Assembly: GCF_026153295.1 (NCBI RefSeq)
Contig: NZ_CP110615.1
Coordinates: 1,488,001 to 1,552,000 of the forward strand
Reading direction: 5' to 3'
DNA from: Rhodococcus antarcticus
Lineage (GTDB): Bacteria; Actinomycetota; Actinomycetes; Mycobacteriales; Mycobacteriaceae
Length of the DNA: 64,000 nt
Shown here: in pieces, positions 8,142 through 20,384 of the stretch
Layout: each line of letters opens with the position of its first letter
Position numbering within the stretch: the first letter of the stretch is position 1
Translations under genes and position numbers: made by a program
The notes under the pieces: model-generated
The model's input: the letters and a program-made list of their open reading frames with translations, nothing else
What the model was told of the DNA's origin: nothing
The model's database searches: none

Positions 8142-8920
8142 AAACCAGTCGCTCCGACGCTGCAGCGCCCCCCGGCGCCGAGCAGCACACCCGCCACGCG
8201 GTGGCGCGCGTGCTGCTCGAGGACGGACCGGTGACCGCCACCGACGTGGCCGATCGTCTCGGCGTGAGCCCGGCCGGGGTCCGCAGGCACCTCGAGGCGC
8301 TCCTCGCCGCCGCGGAGGCCACCAGCGCCGTGGCGCCGGTCCGTGGTCCCCGGGGTCGCGGCCGACCGGCGCGGGGCTGGATGCTCACCGCCGCCGGCCG
8401 TTCCCGCTTCGGCCACGCCTACGACGACCTCGCGGTGGCGGCCCTGCGCCAGCTCCGCGAGCTCGGTGGCGAGGCGGCCGTCGAGGAGTTCGCCCGGCGC
8501 CGGGTGGCTGCGGTCACGGCAGGCATCGAGCCGGCAGGTCCGCGGCGCGCGGACCGCCAGCGGGTGTCCGACCACCTCGCGCGGGCGCTCACCGGGGCTG
8601 GCTACGCTGCCTCCACCCGCCAGGTCGGCACCGGCGTCCAGCTCTGCCAGCACCACTGCCCCGTCGCTCACGTCGCCGCGGAGTTCCCGCAGCTGTGCGA
8701 GGCCGAGCGCACTGCCTTCGCCGACCTGCTGGGCACCCACGTCCAGCGCCTGGCGACCATCGCCAACGGTGATCCCGTCTGCACCACCCACGTCCCGGAC
8801 GGCCCGGCGCCGCCGGGACCGCCCGAGGCAGGAACAGCGGGCGCCACCCGGCGTTCCACCCAGAGAGCCACCACCCCGTACCACCCGGTTCGCAACGCCC
8901 TCCGGAAGGAGCTCGCATGA
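8138..8920 (+). CDS. sufR: Fe-S sensing repressor SufR
   Basis: 260-residue DeoR/ArsR-like winged-helix regulator that represses the suf operon when its Fe-S cluster is intact. The helix-turn-helix is [22 protein letters not shown] (about residues 29-50, given here to show the fold), and the conserved cysteine region is [20 protein letters not shown], followed by [13 protein letters not shown] and CTTHVP as in mycobacterial SufR. GTG 8138 was chosen over GTG 8102 because it gives the family length and sits at the operator. Its stop overlaps the sufB start (ATGA), so repressor and assembly genes are one transcript and autoregulated. Confidence 0.9.
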   Translation: METSRSDAAAPPGAEQHTRHAVARVLLEDGPVTATDVADRLGVSPAGVRRHLEALLAAAEATSAVAPVRGPRGRGRPARGWMLTAAGRSRFGHAYDDLAVAALRQLRELGGEAAVEEFARRRVAAVTAGIEPAGPRRADRQRVSDHLARALTGAGYAASTRQVGTGVQLCQHHCPVAHVAAEFPQLCEAERTAFADLLGTHVQRLATIANGDPVCTTHVPDGPAPPGPPEAGTAGATRRSTQRATTPYHPVRNALRKELA

Positions 8921-10344
8921 CCATCACGCCCGAGAAGCTCACCCAGGACGAGGCCATCGCCTCGCTCGGCCAGTACGAGTACGGCTGGTCCGACTCCGAC
9001 GTGGCGGGCGCGAGCGCCAAGCGAGGGATCAGCGAGGCGGTCGTCCGCGACATCTCGCAGAAGAAGAGCGAGCCCGAGTGGATGCTCGAGAAGCGTCTCA
9101 AGGCGCTCAGCACCTTCTTCCGCAAGCCCATGCCGTCCTGGGGCTCGGACCTGTCGGGGATCGACTTCGACAACATCAAGTACTTCGTGCGCAGCTCGGA
9201 GAAGCAGGCCACCACGTGGGACGACCTCCCGGCCGACATCAAGAACACCTACGACAGGCTCGGCATCCCCGAGGCGGAGAAGCAGCGCCTGGTCTCCGGC
9301 GTGGCCGCCCAGTACGAGTCGGAGGTGGTGTACCACTCCATCCGCGAGGACCTCGAGGCCCAGGGCGTGCTGTTCCTGGACACCGACACCGCGCTCAAGG
9401 AGCACCCGGACCTGTTCCGTGAGTACTTCGGGTCGGTCATCCCGGCCGGCGACAACAAGTTCTCCGCGCTGAACGCGGCCACCTGGTCCGGCGGGTCGTT
9501 CATCTACGTGCCGAAGAACGTGCACGTCGACATCCCGCTGCAGGCGTACTTCCGCATCAACACCGAGAACATGGGCCAGTTCGAGCGGACCCTGATCATC
9601 GTCGACGAGGGTGCCTACGTGCACTACGTCGAGGGCTGCACCGCGCCGATCTACAAGTCCGACTCGCTGCACTCCGCCGTCGTGGAGATCATCGTCAAGA
9701 AGGGTGGTCGCTGCCGATACACGACCATCCAGAACTGGTCGAACAACGTCTACAACCTCGTCACCAAGCGCGCCAAGGCCGAGGAGGGCGCGACGATGGA
9801 GTGGATCGACGGCAACATCGGCTCCAAGGTGACGATGAAGTACCCGGCCGTGTGGATGACCGGTGAGCACGCCCACGGCGAGGTGCTCTCCATCGCGTTC
9901 GCCGGCGAGGGCCAGCACCAGGACGCGGGCGCGAAGATGCTGCACCTGGCGCCGCACACCACCTCGACCATCGTGAGCAAGTCCGTCGCCCGGGGCGGTG
10001 GCCGCACGTCCTACCGCGGCCTCGTCCAGGTCAACAAGGGTGCGCACGGCTCGAAGTCGACGGTCAAGTGCGACGCGCTGCTGGTCGACCAGATCAGCCG
10101 CAGCGACACCTACCCGTACGTGGACGTCCGCGAGGACGACGTGTCCATGGGCCACGAGGCCACCGTCTCGAAGGTCAGCGACGACCAGCTGTTCTACCTG
10201 ATGAGCCGCGGCCTCACCGAGGACGAGGCCATGGCCATGATCGTGCGTGGGTTCATCGAGCCCATCGCCCGCGAGCTGCCCATGGAGTACGCCCTCGAGC
10301 TGAACCGCCTGATCGAGCTGCAGATGGAAGGGGCCGTGGGCTGA
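8917..10344 (+). CDS. sufB: SufB, scaffold subunit of SufBCD
   Basis: 475-residue Fe-S scaffold protein. Conserved SufB stretches include [28 protein letters not shown] and NKGAHGSKS near the C-terminal beta-helix, with VEGCTAPIY holding a conserved Cys. Unlike the M. tuberculosis protein there is no intein: the length is that of a plain SufB. It forms the SufBC2D complex with the next two genes. Start ATG 8917 overlaps sufR by four bases. Confidence 0.95.
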   Translation: MTITPEKLTQDEAIASLGQYEYGWSDSDVAGASAKRGISEAVVRDISQKKSEPEWMLEKRLKALSTFFRKPMPSWGSDLSGIDFDNIKYFVRSSEKQATTWDDLPADIKNTYDRLGIPEAEKQRLVSGVAAQYESEVVYHSIREDLEAQGVLFLDTDTALKEHPDLFREYFGSVIPAGDNKFSALNAATWSGGSFIYVPKNVHVDIPLQAYFRINTENMGQFERTLIIVDEGAYVHYVEGCTAPIYKSDSLHSAVVEIIVKKGGRCRYTTIQNWSNNVYNLVTKRAKAEEGATMEWIDGNIGSKVTMKYPAVWMTGEHAHGEVLSIAFAGEGQHQDAGAKMLHLAPHTTSTIVSKSVARGGGRTSYRGLVQVNKGAHGSKSTVKCDALLVDQISRSDTYPYVDVREDDVSMGHEATVSKVSDDQLFYLMSRGLTEDEAMAMIVRGFIEPIARELPMEYALELNRLIELQMEGAVG

Positions 10345-10346
10345 GC

Positions 10347-11576
10347 ATGAGCACCCCCACACCTGCTCTGGCGTCCACCGACGCCGTCGCACACACCTCG
10401 ATCCCGGCCGGCACCTCCGCGGTGCCCGCCGCCAGCCGGGGCGACGCGTTCGCCTCCTTCGACGTCGAGGCCTTCGAGGTCCCGACGTCGAAGGACGAGG
10501 CGTGGCGCTTCACCCCGCTGCGCCGCCTCCGCGGCCTGCACGACGGTTCCGCCCCGGCCACGGGCACGCTCACCGTGGACGTGGTCGCTCCCGAGGGCAT
10601 CACGGTCGAGACCGTGGGTCGCGACGACCCGCGGCTCGGTGCTGCCGGCACCCCGGTCGACCGGGTGGCCGCCCAGGCCTGGACGTCCTTCACCGACGCC
10701 ACCGTCATCTCCGTCGGCCAGTCCAGCGAGATCTCCGAGCCCGTCATGATCACGATGACCGGGCCGGGCGTGGGGCTCACCGCCTACGGCCACACCCAGG
10801 TGCGGCTCGCGGCGTTCGCCTCCGCGGTCGTCGTGCTCGACCAGCGTGGCTCGGGCACCGTGGCCGAGAACGTCGAGCTCGTCATCGGCGACGGGGCTCG
10901 CCTCACCATCGTCACCGTGCAGGACTGGGCGGCCGACGCCGTCCACGTCGCGGCGCACCACGCCCTCGTCGGTCGCGACGGGGTGCTCCGGCACACCGCG
11001 GTGAGCATCGGTGGTGACCTCGTGCGGCTGAGCCCCACGGTGCGCTACGCCGGTCCGGGTGGTGACGCCGAGCTGCTGGGCGTGTACTTCGCCGACGCCG
11101 GGCAGCACCTGGAGCAGCGGTTGTTCGTGGACCACTCGGAGCCGCACTGCCGTAGCAACGTCATGTACAAGGGCGCGCTGCAGGGGCTCTCCGACGAGGG
11201 CAAGGTCGATCGGGACGTGCCCGACGCCCACACGGTGTGGATCGGGGACGTGCTCATCCGGGCCGCCGCCGAGGGCACGGAGACCTACGAGATGAACCGC
11301 AACCTCGTGCTCACCGATGGCGCGCGGGCCGACTCGGTCCCCAACCTCGAGATCGAGACGGGCGAGATCGTCTCGGCCGGCCACGCCAGCGCCACCGGGC
11401 GCTTCGACGACGAGCAGCTGTTCTACCTGCGCGCCCGTGGCATCACCGAGGAGCAGGCGAGGCGCCTGGTCGTTCGCGGCTTCTTCCACGAGGTGCTGGC
11501 CAAGATCGCCGTGGTCGAGGTGCGCGAGCGCCTCGAGCACGCCATCGAGGCCGAGCTCGCCGCCGTCGGCGTCTGA
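10347..11576 (+). CDS. sufD: SufD, scaffold subunit of SufBCD
   Basis: 409-residue paralogue of SufB that pairs with it in the SufBC2D scaffold. The N-terminal part has the usual SKDEAWRFTPLRRLRGL, and the C-terminal beta-helix contains EPHCRSNVMYKGAL, VWIGDVLIRAAAEGTETYE and HASATGRFDDEQLFYLRARG. ATG 10347 lies two bases after the sufB stop. The longer open frame starting within sufB is a shadow of that gene. Confidence 0.93.
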   Translation: MSTPTPALASTDAVAHTSIPAGTSAVPAASRGDAFASFDVEAFEVPTSKDEAWRFTPLRRLRGLHDGSAPATGTLTVDVVAPEGITVETVGRDDPRLGAAGTPVDRVAAQAWTSFTDATVISVGQSSEISEPVMITMTGPGVGLTAYGHTQVRLAAFASAVVVLDQRGSGTVAENVELVIGDGARLTIVTVQDWAADAVHVAAHHALVGRDGVLRHTAVSIGGDLVRLSPTVRYAGPGGDAELLGVYFADAGQHLEQRLFVDHSEPHCRSNVMYKGALQGLSDEGKVDRDVPDAHTVWIGDVLIRAAAEGTETYEMNRNLVLTDGARADSVPNLEIETGEIVSAGHASATGRFDDEQLFYLRARGITEEQARRLVVRGFFHEVLAKIAVVEVRERLEHAIEAELAAVGV

Positions 11577-11653
11577 CGTCCCTGCCCCGCCCGACCCACT
11601 GGACCACCGAGAGCACGCCGGTCCCCCCGAACACGCTTGGAGCTGAGCAGCAC

Positions 11654-13739
<2,086 letters not shown>

Positions 13740-13744
13740 GCGCC

Positions 13745-14236
13745 GTGCAGATGCAGCAGATGTACCAGCAGGTGATCCTGGACCACTACAAGCACCCGCA
13801 CGGGCGTGGGCTCCGCGAGGCGGACCCCGGCGCGCTCACGGCGCAGGTGCACCACGTGAATCCCACCTGTGGGGACGAGGTCACCCTCCGGGTGGTGCTC
13901 TCCCCGGACGGGACCACCGTGCTCGACGTGTCCTACGACGGGCAGGGCTGCTCGATCAGCCAGGCGGCCACCTCGGTGCTCACCGACCTCGTCACGGGGG
14001 TGCCGGTCGAGGATGCTCTGACCACGCTGGACGCGTTCAGCTCCATGGTGACGAGCAAGGGCACCGTGACCGGGGACGAGGACGTGCTCGGCGACGGGAT
14101 CGCCTTCGCCGGAGTCTCGAAGTACCCCGCCAGGGTCAAGTGCGCCCTGCTCGGCTGGCTCGCCTTCAAGGCGGCCCTCGCGGACGCCACCGTCCCCACC
14201 GCAGACCAGAGCTCGACGACAGGAGACGCACGATGA
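13745..14236 (+). CDS. sufU: SufU, zinc-dependent sulfurtransferase
   Basis: 163-residue IscU-like protein that takes persulfide sulfur from SufS and hands it to the SufBCD scaffold. Three conserved cysteines are present in NPTCGDEVTL, DGQGCSISQAATSVL and RVKCALLGW, with the Asp of CGDE completing the zinc site. GTG 13745 is used as start; ATG 13751 two codons later is equally possible. The C-terminus ends in a polar tail and overlaps the sufT start by four bases. Confidence 0.92.
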   Translation: MQMQQMYQQVILDHYKHPHGRGLREADPGALTAQVHHVNPTCGDEVTLRVVLSPDGTTVLDVSYDGQGCSISQAATSVLTDLVTGVPVEDALTTLDAFSSMVTSKGTVTGDEDVLGDGIAFAGVSKYPARVKCALLGWLAFKAALADATVPTADQSSTTGDAR

Positions 14237-14718
14237 GCGAGACCACGACCGATCCCCGGACCGGGCCCACGGAGGCCTCGGACCCCCGCACCGGGCGCAC
14301 GGAGACCTCGGACCCCCGCACCGGGCGCACGGAGACCTCGGACCCCCGCACCGGGCGCACGGCGGCCGACCTCGACGCCGCCACCCCCGCGACCACCGTC
14401 GAGCTCCCCAGCTTCGACGACCTCGAGGAGGCGATGCGCGACGTGGTCGACCCCGAGCTGGGCATCAACGTCGTCGACCTCGGCCTGGTCTACGACCTGC
14501 GCATCGACGAGACGCGCATCGTCACCATCGACATGACGCTGACCTCGGCGGCGTGCCCGCTGACCGACGTCATCGAGGAGCAGGCCCGCGCGGCGCTCAC
14601 GACGGACGGCCTCGCTGCCGACATCAAGATCAACTGGGTGTGGATGCCGCCGTGGGGCCCGGACAAGATCACCGAGGACGGCCGCGAGCAGCTCCGAGCC
14701 CTGGGCTTCACCGTCTGA
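14233..14718 (+). CDS. sufT: SufT (DUF59/MIP18 family) with repetitive N-terminus
   Basis: 161-residue Fe-S maturation or trafficking factor. Residues about 60-161 form the MIP18 domain: MRDVVDPELGINVVDLGLVY, TLTSAACPLTDVIEEQ (conserved Cys) and NWVWMPPWGPDKITEDGREQL. Ahead of it lies an unusual 45-residue segment made of four copies of a ten-residue unit (SDPRTGRTET), polar and probably disordered. ATG 14233 overlaps the sufU stop. It is the last gene of the suf operon. Confidence 0.92.
   Translation: MSETTTDPRTGPTEASDPRTGRTETSDPRTGRTETSDPRTGRTAADLDAATPATTVELPSFDDLEEAMRDVVDPELGINVVDLGLVYDLRIDETRIVTIDMTLTSAACPLTDVIEEQARAALTTDGLAADIKINWVWMPPWGPDKITEDGREQLRALGFTV
14251..14362 (+). repeat. 30-base in-frame tandem repeat in sufT
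   Basis: Four units of 30 bases (14251, 14281, 14311, 14341), each encoding DPRTGRTETS or a variant. Units two and three are identical in DNA; the first and last are divergent at their ends. Being ten codons long, the array can grow or shrink without breaking the frame. Confidence 0.95.
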
Positions 14719-14720
14719 TC

Positions 14721-14750
14721 CGGGCGAGCCGTCCGGACCTCGGTGGCCCG
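14721..14750. terminator. Possible hairpin after sufT
   Basis: CGGGCGAG (14721-14728) can pair with CTC and GCCCG (14739-14750) across an internal bulge, between the convergent sufT and lycopene cyclase genes. There is no T run. A weak call. Confidence 0.3.
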
Positions 14751-14793
14751 ACGTCCCGCGCACCCGTGGTCGTCCACCTGACGCGACCTCGGC

Positions 14794-15969
14794 TCAGCTC
14801 CCGCCGGGAGCGCGCGGCGTCGCGCGGGTCCCGACCCCCACGGCTCGGGTCAGCAGCGCGGTGCGCAGCGGCCCCGAGAGGTGCGGCAGCAGCGCGGTCA
14901 TCGCCGCCGCGGTGCGGCCCGGGTGGGCGCGGTCGCTGAGGTAGGACCGCTGGTGGTGCGCGGGCAGGTCGAGGAACGCGGCGAAGAACTGCGGCACCTG
15001 CTCCGGGGCCAGACCCAGCAGGACCTCGAGGCCCCGTCGTCGCAAGCCGTGCACCACCCGGGCACCGGCGGGCCACAGCACGTCCTGCACCGCCCGCGCG
15101 GGGTCGTCCTCCCGTGCGGCCGCGGCGATCTCGGGGGCCAGCCGCAACGACGCCGCCACGCTGTAGCCGGTGGCGGGGTGCACCAGCGGGGCAGCCGCTC
15201 CGAGCCGCGGCGCCGTCGGAGCTCCGCCGAGCCACTCGGCGCGCGGCAGCGGGGTGTCCAGGGCGAAGCGGACCCGCTCCACCGGTTCGTCGCCGCGGAG
15301 CTCCACGTCGTGCCGGGCCAGCCGGACCTCCAGGCGCCGGCGCAGCTCACCGGTGCCGAGAGCGGGGCGCCCCGCCAGGCAGGTCTCCTCCAGCAGGACC
15401 CGGTCACCGCCCAGAGGCAGCGCGTAGAGGAAGCTGGGCGCGGCCCGTGGGTCGTCGGCGGGGCGCCAGTCCATGAACAGTGCCTCGGCCCCGTCGAGCA
15501 GGCGCTCGGCGCGGCCGGCGTCCACCACGACTCCGTGTGCCGTCTGCTGCGCCCGCCCCGCCACGGGCGCTCCCCGCGCGTCGAGCACCAGCCGGGCCCG
15601 CAGGACCTCGCCGTCGGCGCACTCCACCCGTCGGGCCCCGTCGGTGCGCTGCACCCGAACGGCCCGCCCTGCGCGAACCCGCGCACCCGCCAGGTCCAGC
15701 CCGTCCTGCAGCGCCGCGGTGTCCAGCACCGTGTAGGCCCGACCCAGCTCGTGACGACGGGTCGTCCACGCCACCGGGCGCTCGAGACGCACCGCGGCCG
15801 GGAGCCCCGGCGCGAGCTCGTCGGACCACGCTCCGTAGGTGGCCGTCCACCGCCGGTGGGGAGCGGGGTCGAGGGCCAGCACGTCGAGGCCGGCGCGGAC
15901 GCAGGACGCGGTGGTCGCCCGCCCGGCGGGGCCGAGCCCGAGCACGACCACGTCGGCCCAGGTCGTCAT
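14794..15969 (-). CDS. crtL: Lycopene cyclase, CrtL type
   Basis: 391-residue FAD/NAD(P)-dependent cyclase that closes ionone rings on lycopene-type carotenoids. The dinucleotide fold is ADVVVLGLGPAGRATTAS at the N-terminus; ATYGAWSDEL and the catalytic region LPLGGDRVLLEETCLAGRP match the CrtL/CrtY flavoprotein family, and HPATGYSVAASLRLAPEIA is the conserved C-terminal part. Rhodococci use a CrtL-type mono-cyclase. No other carotenoid gene is in the window, so the cyclase is separated from its pathway. Confidence 0.85.
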   Translation of the reverse strand: MTTWADVVVLGLGPAGRATTASCVRAGLDVLALDPAPHRRWTATYGAWSDELAPGLPAAVRLERPVAWTTRRHELGRAYTVLDTAALQDGLDLAGARVRAGRAVRVQRTDGARRVECADGEVLRARLVLDARGAPVAGRAQQTAHGVVVDAGRAERLLDGAEALFMDWRPADDPRAAPSFLYALPLGGDRVLLEETCLAGRPALGTGELRRRLEVRLARHDVELRGDEPVERVRFALDTPLPRAEWLGGAPTAPRLGAAAPLVHPATGYSVAASLRLAPEIAAAAREDDPARAVQDVLWPAGARVVHGLRRRGLEVLLGLAPEQVPQFFAAFLDLPAHHQRSYLSDRAHPGRTAAAMTALLPHLSGPLRTALLTRAVGVGTRATPRAPGGS

Positions 15970-16022
15970 CGGGTGATCCCACCACGGGGCAGCCGGAGGG
16001 GCTCCGTGAGGGGGAGCGGCCC

Positions 16023-16028
16023 TACTGT
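16023..16028 (+). promoter_or_regulatory. -10 element before GTG 16035
   Basis: TACTGT lies six bases before the start codon, in the 65-base gap between divergent crtL and this gene. Leaderless transcription is likely. Confidence 0.5.
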
Positions 16029-16034
16029 GGGCCC

Positions 16035-16667
16035 GTGCCCACCTCGCCGCAGCGTCCCAGCGCCGGTGAGGGTGTGCTCCTGCGCGGTGACGCCCACGCC
16101 GGACTGTCGGCGGTGGCCGATGCGGTGCTGGGCTCGAGCCCGCGCCGCGAGCTGTTCCTGCTCGACGTGGGCCAGGACCCGTCCGAGGTCGACCAGGGTC
16201 CCGTCGACGTGGTGTGGTCCGGTCCGGACGACGTCTCCCGGCTGCACCGCGCCGGCGAGCTCGGGGCAGCCCTGCGTGCGGCCCGGGCCCGGCTGCGGGC
16301 CGGTGGCCTGGTCCTGCTGCCCGCCCCCGAGCCGGCGGAGCTGAAGGCCCTGCACGCGGTGGCCCCGGTCGCCGTGCAGCTCGGCGTCGACGGTTCGGCC
16401 GGTCCGGTCGGGGTGTGGGACTTCACGGCGGGCGGGTCGCGCAGCTACTCCTGCCACGTGCTCGACCTGCAGCGCACGGACGATCAGTGGTCCGTCCAGG
16501 CGGGGGTCACCACCTGGTTCGAGGTGCCCACCGGGGCGACGCTGCGCACGGAGCTGGTCACGGCCGGTTTCCAGGGCGCCCAGCGACTGCCCGCCGCGGA
16601 GGCAGGCACGAGCTGTGCGGTGTGGGCGGCCGTCGCCCCGTCCTCCGTGCCACCGGACCGGGCCTGA
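16035..16667 (+). CDS. Uncharacterised protein, weakly methyltransferase-like
   Basis: 210-residue cytoplasmic protein that I do not recognise. The order LFLLDVGQDPSEVDQGPVDVVW then LRAARARLRAGGLVLLPAP is reminiscent of a SAM-methyltransferase-like Rossmann fold, but a clear glycine-rich SAM loop is absent, so the likeness may be only structural. Start GTG 16035 follows a TACTGT -10. The next gene begins three bases after its stop, implying joint expression with the release-factor-like protein. Confidence 0.65.
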   Translation: MPTSPQRPSAGEGVLLRGDAHAGLSAVADAVLGSSPRRELFLLDVGQDPSEVDQGPVDVVWSGPDDVSRLHRAGELGAALRAARARLRAGGLVLLPAPEPAELKALHAVAPVAVQLGVDGSAGPVGVWDFTAGGSRSYSCHVLDLQRTDDQWSVQAGVTTWFEVPTGATLRTELVTAGFQGAQRLPAAEAGTSCAVWAAVAPSSVPPDRA

Positions 16668-16669
16668 CC

Positions 16670-17326
16670 GTGGCCCGGGGCCGCGAGCTGGCCGGCGGCG
16701 GTCGCGCCGTGGAGGTGGAGCCCGGTCGACTGGAGCGCTTCTGCGCCGGGGTGGTCCAGCGCCACGGCCCGGTGGTCGGCACGCTGGTGCGATCCGGCTT
16801 CGTGCTGCTGACCACCGCCGATGGCTCGACCGCGGAGCTGGTCCCCGTCGTGGGTGGCCTGGACCCGGCCGAGCACGAGGGCCTGCACCTCGACGAGCTC
16901 GTCGACCACCTCGCCCGCCCGTGGCGCGTGGGCCTGCTGCTGGTACGAGCGGGCGGGCACACCGCCGGGGTTGCCGTGGACGGTGCCGTGCTCACCAGCT
17001 CCACCGACCACCGACACGTCCAGGGCCGCAGCGCGGCGGGTGGCTGGTCCCAGCAGCGCTTCGCCCGCCGACGGGCCGGGCAGACCCGTTCGGCCCTGGA
17101 GCAGGCCACGGAGACGGCGGTGCGGGCACTGCGGGATGCGGAGCTCGACGTGCTGGTCACCGGCGGTGACCGGGCGAGCGTGGCGACGGTGCTCGCCGAT
17201 CCCCGGCTCGCCGGGCTGGCGCCGCTGCTCAGCCCGCGGTGGCTCGACGTGGGGGAGCCCCGACGGGTCACCCTCGACCTGGCCGCCGCACGCGCGCACT
17301 GCCTGGAGGTGCTGCTGCGCGGCTGA
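16670..17326 (+). CDS. VLRF1-type (Vms1-like) peptidyl-tRNA hydrolase
   Basis: 218-residue protein of the actinobacterial acVLRF1 group, relatives of eukaryotic Vms1/ANKZF1 and the eRF1 catalytic domain, which release nascent chains from stalled ribosomal subunits. The diagnostic part is GRSAAGGWSQQRFARRR, where the GxxQ loop replaces the GGQ of release factors; the rest (AELVPVVGGLDP, HTAGVAVDGAVL, ELDVLVTGGDRASV) fits the VLRF1 fold. GTG 16670 is three bases after the previous stop. A ribosome-acting ABC-F protein is encoded 1 kb downstream. Confidence 0.75.
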   Translation: MARGRELAGGGRAVEVEPGRLERFCAGVVQRHGPVVGTLVRSGFVLLTTADGSTAELVPVVGGLDPAEHEGLHLDELVDHLARPWRVGLLLVRAGGHTAGVAVDGAVLTSSTDHRHVQGRSAAGGWSQQRFARRRAGQTRSALEQATETAVRALRDAELDVLVTGGDRASVATVLADPRLAGLAPLLSPRWLDVGEPRRVTLDLAAARAHCLEVLLRG

Positions 17327-17359
17327 GCACGCCGGGGTTCTGCTCCGCGGCTGAAGGCG

Positions 17360-18184
17360 CTAGAGGCCGCCGGTGGAGAGGATCCCGCCGTCCACGCGCA
17401 CGCAGTCGCCGGTGATCCAGGACGCGGCGTCGGAGACGAGGAAGCCCACCAGCTGGGCCACGTCCTCGGGGGCGCCGAGGCGCTTCATCGGGTACGGCCG
17501 GGCCGTCGCCTCCTCGTCCGCGCTGTAGAGCGCCTCGGCGAAGCGGGTCTTCACCACGGCCGGGGCCACGGCGTTCACCCGGATCGACGGCCCGAGCTGC
17601 CACGCCAGCTCCTCGGTCAGCCGGATCAGGGCCGCCTTCGACGCTCCGTAGGCGGAGATGACGCCCGAGGAGCGGATGCCCGCGACGCTGGCCAGGTTCA
17701 CGACCGCGCCACCGTGCTCACCCATCCAGGCCTTGTAGGCCTCCTGCACGAAGCCCAGGGCCGCCACCACGTTGACGTCGAAGATCTTGCGGACACCGTC
17801 GAGGTCGGCGTCCATCAGCGGGCCGTAGACCGGGTTGATCCCCGTGTTGTTGACCAGGATGTCGACGGCACCGAACGTGGCCAGCGTCCGGTGGACCACG
17901 TCGTGGCGGGACGCGGCGTCCCCGGCGTTCCCGGCCACGGCGAGCACCCGGTCGGTGGCACCGCCGGCCCCGGCGGCGAGCTCGGCCGCGGCCGCCTCCA
18001 GCTCGGGCTGCTTGCGCGCGGAGATGGTCACGCTGGCGCCGCGGGACAGCAGCTCGGCCGCGATCGCCAGGCCGATGCCGCGGCTCGCGCCGGTGACGAT
18101 CGCCACGCGGCCGGTGAGATCGTGCAGGGCGGTGAGGTCGCGCGGGGCGGCGGCGTCGCGCGGGGCGGAGTCAGGGGTGCTCAT
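17360..18184 (-). CDS. SDR-family oxidoreductase
   Basis: 274-residue short-chain dehydrogenase/reductase. Cofactor loop IVTGASRGIGLA, structural NNTGIN (NNAG type), catalytic Ser in LASVAGIRSSG and YGASKAAL with the Tyr and Lys; the end ITGDCVRVDGG is typical. About 20 polar N-terminal residues with a short repeat (RDAAAPRDL) precede the fold. The substrate is unknown. ATG 18184 is seven bases after a TACCGT hexamer, so the message is probably leaderless. Confidence 0.85.
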   Translation of the reverse strand: MSTPDSAPRDAAAPRDLTALHDLTGRVAIVTGASRGIGLAIAAELLSRGASVTISARKQPELEAAAAELAAGAGGATDRVLAVAGNAGDAASRHDVVHRTLATFGAVDILVNNTGINPVYGPLMDADLDGVRKIFDVNVVAALGFVQEAYKAWMGEHGGAVVNLASVAGIRSSGVISAYGASKAALIRLTEELAWQLGPSIRVNAVAPAVVKTRFAEALYSADEEATARPYPMKRLGAPEDVAQLVGFLVSDAASWITGDCVRVDGGILSTGGL

Positions 18185-18191
18185 GCCGGGG

Positions 18192-18197
18192 ACGGTA
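18192..18197 (-). promoter_or_regulatory. -10 element of the SDR gene
   Basis: TACCGT on the minus strand, seven bases before ATG 18184, indicating a leaderless transcript. Confidence 0.55.
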
Positions 18198-18258
18198 CCG
18201 AGCCCCGCGCCGCACGTGTGACGGGGATCGCTCGGCGGGGTGCGGCGCCGGTCGACGG

Positions 18259-18294
18259 TAGACTCGACACCTGGACCGCGCAGGAACCTCCTGC
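18259..18294 (+). promoter_or_regulatory. Promoter and leader hairpin of the ABC-F gene
   Basis: TAGACT at 18259-18264 is a good -10 candidate and would give a leader of about 80 bases. Near the leader's 5' end GCAGGA-ACC-TCCTGC (18280-18294) forms a perfect six-pair hairpin. Antibiotic-responsive attenuation is known for other ABC-F genes, so the leader may be regulatory; no run of T or leader peptide was established. Confidence 0.4.
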
Positions 18295-18352
18295 CGCCGC
18301 CCGGGCGCACCGCAGCGCAGGGGGAGTCCGCGAACCTGCTGGGAGCACCGCC

Positions 18353-19984
<1,632 letters not shown>

Positions 19985-19986
19985 CC

Positions 19987-20004
19987 TGCTTGACCGGTCA
20001 AGCA
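19987..20004. promoter_or_regulatory. 18-base perfect palindrome, possible operator
   Basis: TGCTTGACCGGTCAAGCA lies two bases after the ABC-F stop and about 100 bases before the small HTH gene. It could be an operator, perhaps for that protein, or a short hairpin. The first half includes TTGACC, which resembles a -35. Confidence 0.45.
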
Positions 20005-20100
20005 CCCGTCATGATCGAACCGACCGCGCCCCCTCCGTCGAAGGCTCGTTGACCGACCAGAAGCACCGGTCGCACCCGTCGTCTCGCAGAGGAGCTCCGC

Positions 20101-20313
20101 ATGGAACTGACCAAGGGCACCAGGATCACCGGCGACACCCGGACCGAGCTCGCCAGCGACCTCCGCAGCAAGTACGAGAAGGGCGCCAGCATCCGGGCCC
20201 TCGCCGAATCCACGGGTCGGTCCTACGGCTTCGTCCACCGCGTCCTGAGCGAGTCCGACGTGCCGCTGCGCGGGCGCGGCGGCGCCACCCGCGGGGCCAA
20301 GAAGGCCTCCTGA
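20101..20313 (+). CDS. Small helix-turn-helix protein
   Basis: 70-residue basic protein, almost entirely one DNA-binding unit: KGASIRALAESTGRSYGFVH (about residues 27-46) is a clear helix-turn-helix with a second-helix recognition sequence, followed by a basic tail RGRGGATRGAKKAS. M. tuberculosis has a similar small regulator (Rv1473A) right after its ABC-F gene, so the pairing is conserved. ATG 20101 is preceded by GAGGAGC. It may act at the palindrome just upstream; that is inference. Confidence 0.85.
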   Translation: MELTKGTRITGDTRTELASDLRSKYEKGASIRALAESTGRSYGFVHRVLSESDVPLRGRGGATRGAKKAS

Positions 20314-20384
20314 CCTCGGGCCCACCGCGGGGTGAGGCTGTCCTCACCTGCGCGGGCGGGCCCACCTGAGGGCACACTGCGGCC

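Noticed and set aside
8917-10344. Intein in sufB
   Set aside because: M. tuberculosis SufB carries one, but this gene is of plain length with uninterrupted motifs.
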